A DNA stretch of 32,077 bases, from contig NZ_CAIUXT010000183.1 in NCBI RefSeq assembly GCF_903903185.1, positions 1-32,077 on the forward strand, written 5' to 3'. Positions within the stretch are counted from its first letter, which is position 1, and the number at the start of each line of letters is the position of its first letter. Both the position numbers and the translations under genes were made by a program. The notes below the pieces were generated by a model. That model searched no databases and was not told the DNA's origin. It saw only the letters and a list, made by a program, of their open reading frames with translations. The stretch is from an uncultured Rhodoblastus sp. (GTDB lineage Bacteria > Pseudomonadota > Alphaproteobacteria > Rhizobiales > Beijerinckiaceae). Below, in pieces: positions 28,893 to 32,077 of the stretch.

Positions 28893-28929
28893 GGCGTGGA
28901 TGGCCGGGACAAATCCCCGGATCAAGTCG
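28893..28929 (+). repeat. REP-like palindromic unit, copy B
   Basis: Begins GGCGTGGATGGCCGGGACAA and contains CCGGG/CCCGG arms around ACAAAT. It lies 15 bases before the GIY-YIG start codon and doubles as the outer part of the left 51-bp inverted repeat of the IS4 remnant. Confidence 0.75.
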
Positions 28930-28944
28930 CATAGGCGCTAAAAT
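28894..28944 (+). repeat. Left 51-bp inverted repeat of the IS4-like element
   Basis: Matches the reverse complement of 30251-30301 at 49 of 51 positions. The outer 35 bases or so are REP-like copy B. The inner CATAGGCGCTAAAAT (28930-28944) has no REP counterpart elsewhere in the window and is the likelier true IS end. Confidence 0.8.
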
Positions 28945-30265
28945 AAATCGTTGACGAGTGGAATCGGAATGTGATTCCAGCGGCTCATGACCAGCGAATC
29001 ACTTGTTAATCGCGACTGGACGCAGATTGTCGCTCGGCTCGGCGGAGCGGGGCGCCTTGAGGAGAGCGCGCGCGAGACCAAAGCGTTTTTGCGCGCGCGC
29101 GTCGTTGCAAACGCCGTCGATCTCCTGCGGATGATTTTCGCTTATTGTTTGGGCGCGAGAGGTTTGCGCAGCACGGCGGCGTGGGCGAGCGCGGTCGGTC
29201 TCGTCGATATATCAAATGTCGCGTTGCTTTATCGCTTGCGGCAATGCGGCGATTGGCTCGCCCTGCTTGTTGGTCAAACGTTGGCGTTTGACGCGCCCAA
29301 GGCGGCGCGGGGCAGGCTCATCCGCCTGATCGACGCCACGACAGTCGCCAAGGCCGGAGCCATCGCCAAGCAGCAAAACAAGTTGTGGCGCATTCACAGC
29401 GCCTTCGATTTGCCTGGCGAACGCTTCGGCTTTTTCGAACTGACGGATGAAAAAGGCGGTGAAAGGCTCGACCGCATACCGGTTGTCAAAGGAGAGATCC
29501 GCATCGGCGATCGCGCCTATTTGCAGCCCGACCGCATGGGCGAGATCCTCGACGCCGGCGCCGACATCGTAGTGCGGGCGGGCTGGAAAAACGCGCGTTG
29601 GCTCGGCGCCGATGGCGACCGCGTCGACCTGCTCGCGATACTGCGCAAAGGCGAGGAGGATGGGCTCATCGATCAGCCGATCTGGATCGCGCGCAAAGCG
29701 GGCGTCCCTCTCGGCTTACGCCTTGTCGCCGCAAAAAAGTCGCCGCGGGCGGCCGAGGCAGCGCGACGAAAAGCACGACGGGAGGCTGTGAAAGGTCGGC
29801 ATCAAATCGCCAAAGGCACGCTCGACGCCGCGGAATGGGTCATCCTCGTCACCTCGCTCGAACCGTAAGAATTCGCTATCTCCGACGTTCTCGCGCTTTA
29901 CCGTCTCAGATGGCGCATAGAACTCGCCTTCAAACGCCTCAAAAGCCTGATCGGCTTCAAAGGACCACCCGGCGCCGACGAACGCTCCGCCAAGCCTTAT
30001 CTGCTGGCGCATCTCTTGATGATCCTGCTGCTCGAGCCGTTCGTGGACGAACTCGAGGACTCTCCCCACTGGGGACTTGCCGCCTGACACGTCCCGGCGC
30101 CTGGCGCCTGATGCGCCAATTAGTCGCAACGCTTCGCCAAGCCATCATCCCGCATCCGACCATCGCCGAAATCCGACGCCGCGCCCCAGAGATGCGACGG
30201 CATCTCCATGAACCGCCTCGACGACGCAACTACCAAAAAATGCCCAGGCTATTTTAGCGCCTATG
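28930..30265 (+). mobile_element. Decayed IS4-family insertion sequence
   Basis: About 1.34 kb bounded by the inverted 15-mers CATAGGCGCTAAAAT and ATTTTAGCGCCTATG, with a single broken transposase gene filling the interior. Size and transposase motifs fit the IS4 family. I see no target-site duplication next to either candidate boundary. The element probably cannot move by itself. Confidence 0.75.
28987..30257 (+). pseudogene. IS4-family DDE transposase, broken by a stop codon and a frameshift
   Basis: The first 293 codons keep the first two catalytic acids, Asp116 in LIDATTV and Asp175 in RIGDRAY. A TAA at 29866-29868 then interrupts the gene. The same frame continues sensibly with ISDVLALYRLRWRIELAFKR, which holds the IS4 YREK signature (Y-2-R-3-E-6-K) and the third catalytic residue Glu312, and runs to TGA at 30085. 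The normal C-terminal tail (RPGAWRLMRQLV and onward) reads in another frame from about 30090 to TAG at 30257, so a base was also lost near 30070-30090. Full length would be about 423 residues. The first fragment alone lacks the catalytic Glu and cannot be an active transposase. Confidence 0.85.
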
Positions 30266-30301
30266 GGACTTGATCCGGGGATTTGTCACGGCCATCCACG
30301 C
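30251..30301 (-). repeat. Right 51-bp inverted repeat of the IS4-like element
   Basis: Inverted partner of 28894-28944 with two mismatches. The inner ATTTTAGCGCCTATG includes the last codons and stop of the transposase tail. The outer part is REP-like copy C. Confidence 0.8.
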
Positions 30302-30302
30302 C
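30266..30302 (-). repeat. REP-like palindromic unit, copy C
   Basis: Ends TTGTCACGGCCATCCACGCC, same orientation as copy A, inverted relative to B and D. It forms the outer part of the right inverted repeat of the IS4 remnant. Confidence 0.75.
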
Positions 30303-30374
30303 AATGAGCTGCGCGGGAGCAGCCGAAAAAAACCGGGGATTCGAGCAAATCCGTTGCCGATGGAGCTGTGGCCC

Positions 30375-30411
30375 GGCGTGGATGACCGGGACAGGCCCGG
30401 TCATGACGGCG
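30375..30411 (+). repeat. REP-like palindromic unit, copy D
   Basis: The most regular copy. GACCGGG and CCCGGTC pair around ACAGG, flanked by GGCGTGGAT and ATGACGGCG. It is not attached to an IS end, which shows that the unit exists independently of the IS4 element. Confidence 0.8.
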
Positions 30412-30421
30412 TTGTTAATCC

Positions 30422-30436
30422 GAGTTCGGAGCCCTG
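30422..30436 (+). repeat. Right copy of 15-bp direct repeat flanking the island
   Basis: GAGTTCGGAGCCCTG, identical to 28452-28466. It lies 11 bases after REP-like copy D and 20 bases before the rimP promoter. Confidence 0.7.
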
Positions 30437-30455
30437 CGGCCTGAAAAGCCCGGTC

Positions 30456-30484
30456 TTGCGCTCACGGGCGCGTTCGACTATATA
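30456..30484 (+). promoter_or_regulatory. Probable promoter of the rimP-nusA operon
   Basis: TTGCGC (30456-30461) and TATATA (30479-30484) are separated by exactly 17 bases, a good housekeeping-sigma match. Transcription would begin near 30491, just before the leader hairpin. Confidence 0.65.
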
Positions 30485-30530
30485 GTTCTCAGTCAACATC
30501 TTCGTCATGGCCAAATATCAGGCCTCGCGG

Positions 30531-30567
30531 GAGTGGGGCCCAGGCGGGACCCGCTCTTTTTTGTTTT
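30531..30567 (+). terminator. rimP leader attenuator hairpin
   Basis: GAGTGGG (30531-30537) pairs with CCCGCTC (30550-30556; one U-G pair). CCC/GGG pair inside, and TTTTTTGTTTT follows. This is an intrinsic terminator placed between the promoter and rimP, about 48 bases before the gene. An attenuator of this kind upstream of rimP-nusA-infB is described computationally in alphaproteobacteria as the rimP leader. Confidence 0.75.
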
Positions 30568-30614
30568 ACCCGCCTGCCGTTTCCCGCTCGCCGGGGCGCA
30601 TCGGACATAAAAAT

Positions 30615-31400
30615 TTGAGCGACACCAAGGCCAGAACGATCGATACGACGGCGATTGCCGAAAACCCCGAACTCGACGCGCCGATGGACGAGCCGCGTCT
30701 GGTCGGGGAAAACGGCATGGCCGCGCGGGTCGGCGCGCTGGCCGAGCGGATTCTGGTCTCGATGGGGTTTCGGCTGGTGCGGGTCAAGATTCTCGCAGGC
30801 CAGGGCATGACGGTGCAGATCATGGCCGAGCGGCCCGACGGCACGCTGACCATCGACCAGTGCGAGGAAATCCATGACGCGCTGTCGCCGGCGCTCGATG
30901 TCGAGGATGTCATATCCCAGGCCTACCGGCTCGAAATTTCTTCCGCCGGCATCGACCGTCCGCTGGTGCGGGTTTCGGATTTTCGCCGCGCCCTCGGCAT
31001 GGAGGCTCGGGTCGAGTTGAGCCGGCCGCATGAGAGCGGGCGCAAAAGGTTTCGCGGCGCGATTCTTTCCGTCGAAGGCGAGGGGCTCGACGGCGTCCTG
31101 ACGCTGGAGCGCAAGGACGCCGGGCCGGACGAGGAAAAGACCCCGAGATTGAAACTGCGCGATCTCGAAGAGGCCAAGCTGGTCTTGACCGAGGAATTGA
31201 TCCGCGAATCGCTGCGCGCCGCCAAGGCGCAGATCAACGGATCGGGCGAGGAAGAGACTGAAGAATCCTCGCCGGAAGAAAGAACGCCGCCGGCGCGCGG
31301 CCCCGGACGCTTCGGCGCCGGCGCCAACAAGCCGCCGAAGGGCCGTAAATCGAAACCCGTCATGCCTTCCGGCGTGCGGGCGCAATTCAAGAAGAAATGA
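30615..31400 (+). CDS. rimP: Ribosome maturation factor RimP
   Basis: RimP assists assembly of the 30S subunit. The chosen TTG at 30615 gives 261 residues. The conserved part starts at [22 protein letters not shown] and includes LGFR-like [57 protein letters not shown] and the C-terminal SH3-like domain. A charged tail of about 60 residues ([26 protein letters not shown]) is common in Rhizobiales. An ATG at 30507 is also in frame, but translation from there would run through the terminator hairpin, so it is unlikely. ATG 30684 is another option. No start has a strong ribosome-binding site. nusA follows after 18 bases. Confidence 0.92.
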   Translation: MSDTKARTIDTTAIAENPELDAPMDEPRLVGENGMAARVGALAERILVSMGFRLVRVKILAGQGMTVQIMAERPDGTLTIDQCEEIHDALSPALDVEDVISQAYRLEISSAGIDRPLVRVSDFRRALGMEARVELSRPHESGRKRFRGAILSVEGEGLDGVLTLERKDAGPDEEKTPRLKLRDLEEAKLVLTEELIRESLRAAKAQINGSGEEETEESSPEERTPPARGPGRFGAGANKPPKGRKSKPVMPSGVRAQFKKK

Positions 31401-31418
31401 TCGAACAGGAGAAATTCC

Positions 31419-32077
31419 ATGGCCGTCAGCGCCAACCGTCTTGAACTCTTGCAAATCGCCGACGCCGTCGCGCGCGACAAGTCGATCGACCGCTCGATCG
31501 TGCTCGCCTCGATGGAAGACGCGATGCAGAAGGCGGCGCGCTCGCGCTACGGCCAGGAGACCGAGGTGCGCGCGGAAATCAATCCGCGCACCGGCGAAGT
31601 GCGCTATTCGCGGCTGATGCTGGTGGTCGAGCAGATCGAGAACGACGCCACCCAGATTTTGCTCGCCGACGCCCGCAAGCGCAATCCCGCCGCACAGGTC
31701 GGCGACTGGATCGCCGAAACCCTGCCGCCGGTCGAATTCGGGCGCATCGCCGCGCAATCGGCCAAGCAGGTGATCGTGCAAAAGGTGCGCGAGGCCGAGC
31801 GCGACCGGCAGTATGACGAATTCAAGGACCGTATCGGCGATGTCATCAATGGCGTCGTCAAGCGCGTCGAATATGGCAATGTCATCGTCGATCTCGGCCG
31901 TTCCGAGGCCATCGTGCGCCGCGACGAAATGATCCCGCGCGAATTGGTCCGCCCCGGCGACCGTGTTCGCGCCTAGGTCTATGACGTGCGCCGCGAACAG
32001 CGCGGGCCGCAGATCTTCCTGTCGCGCACCCATCCGCAATTCATGGCCCGGCTGTTCCAGCAGGAAGTGCCGGAAAT
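31419..32077 (+). CDS. nusA: Transcription factor NusA, 5' part, with an in-frame amber codon
   Basis: NusA binds RNA polymerase and modulates pausing, termination and antitermination. The N-terminal polymerase-binding domain is clear: [38 protein letters not shown], then [15 protein letters not shown]. The S1 domain starts at about residue 135 ([33 protein letters not shown]). At codon 186 (31974-31976) the frame meets TAG, where family members normally read Tyr in RVRAYVYDVRRE. The same frame then continues with [20 protein letters not shown] to the window edge, so the stop is a single-base change or error, not the gene end. AGGAG precedes ATG 31419. The operon with rimP is standard. The gene is cut by the window end. 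Confidence 0.93.

Larger units (their letters stand above)
30258..30614. other. Repeat-rich spacer and rimP leader
   Basis: 357 bases holding REP-like copies C and D, the right direct repeat, a promoter and the leader hairpin of rimP. A 71-codon frame starting at 30270 begins with the translated repeat (MIRGFVTAIHA) and is not a gene. Confidence 0.65.

Noticed and set aside
30270..30485. A 71-codon frame before rimP
   Set aside because: It starts inside REP-like copy C and runs through copy D and the promoter; its first residues are the translated repeat.

Overview
This window looks like a high-GC chromosomal segment of an alphaproteobacterium of the order Hyphomicrobiales (Rhizobiales). The evidence is the gene order dnaK-dnaJ-pmtA-pyrF-dapB-gpmA, the hisS-hisZ-hisG cluster, a rhizobial-type phosphatidylethanolamine N-methyltransferase, a BacA/SbmA-like ABC exporter and a rimP-nusA operon behind an attenuator-like leader. 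A finer placement (for example Beijerinckiaceae or Methylocystaceae) is only a guess.

Layout. 1-105 is the end of an unidentified membrane-protein gene. 396-2564 encodes a membrane-anchored M23 peptidase. 2645-9337 is a minus-strand housekeeping block: dnaK, dnaJ, pmtA, pyrF, dapB, gpmA. dnaK has a heat-shock-type promoter and a strong terminator that separates it from dnaJ. 9771-12345 (plus) holds an OmpW-like porin, an exported protein of unknown function and an NnrU-family membrane protein. 12342-16515 (minus) holds the BacA-like ABC transporter, ribF and a HAD-family phosphatase. 16630-20399 (plus) is hisS-hisZ-hisG. mtgA converges on it. ispA and a DUF1345 membrane gene follow, and ispG lies opposite. 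Between DUF1345 and ispG sits a perfect 16-bp palindrome identical to the ParB-binding parS consensus, which suggests that the window is in the origin-proximal part of the chromosome.

24496-30450 is the accessory part. It has long gene-poor spacers, an MHS-type transporter divergent from a PsiD-like pyruvoyl decarboxylase, and then a repeat-rich island. In the island a single-domain GIY-YIG endonuclease gene is bracketed by inverted copies of a 37-bp REP-like palindrome. Beside it lies a decayed IS4-family element whose ends merge with two more copies. A 15-bp direct repeat flanks the island. The window closes with rimP and the 5' part of nusA, which carries an in-frame amber codon in its S1 domain.

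Most genes serve core tasks: protein folding, lysine/peptidoglycan precursor supply, pyrimidine, histidine, flavin and isoprenoid synthesis, envelope maintenance and translation/transcription. The less ordinary items are the GIY-YIG/REP island, the decarboxylase-transporter pair, the parS site and the nusA nonsense codon.
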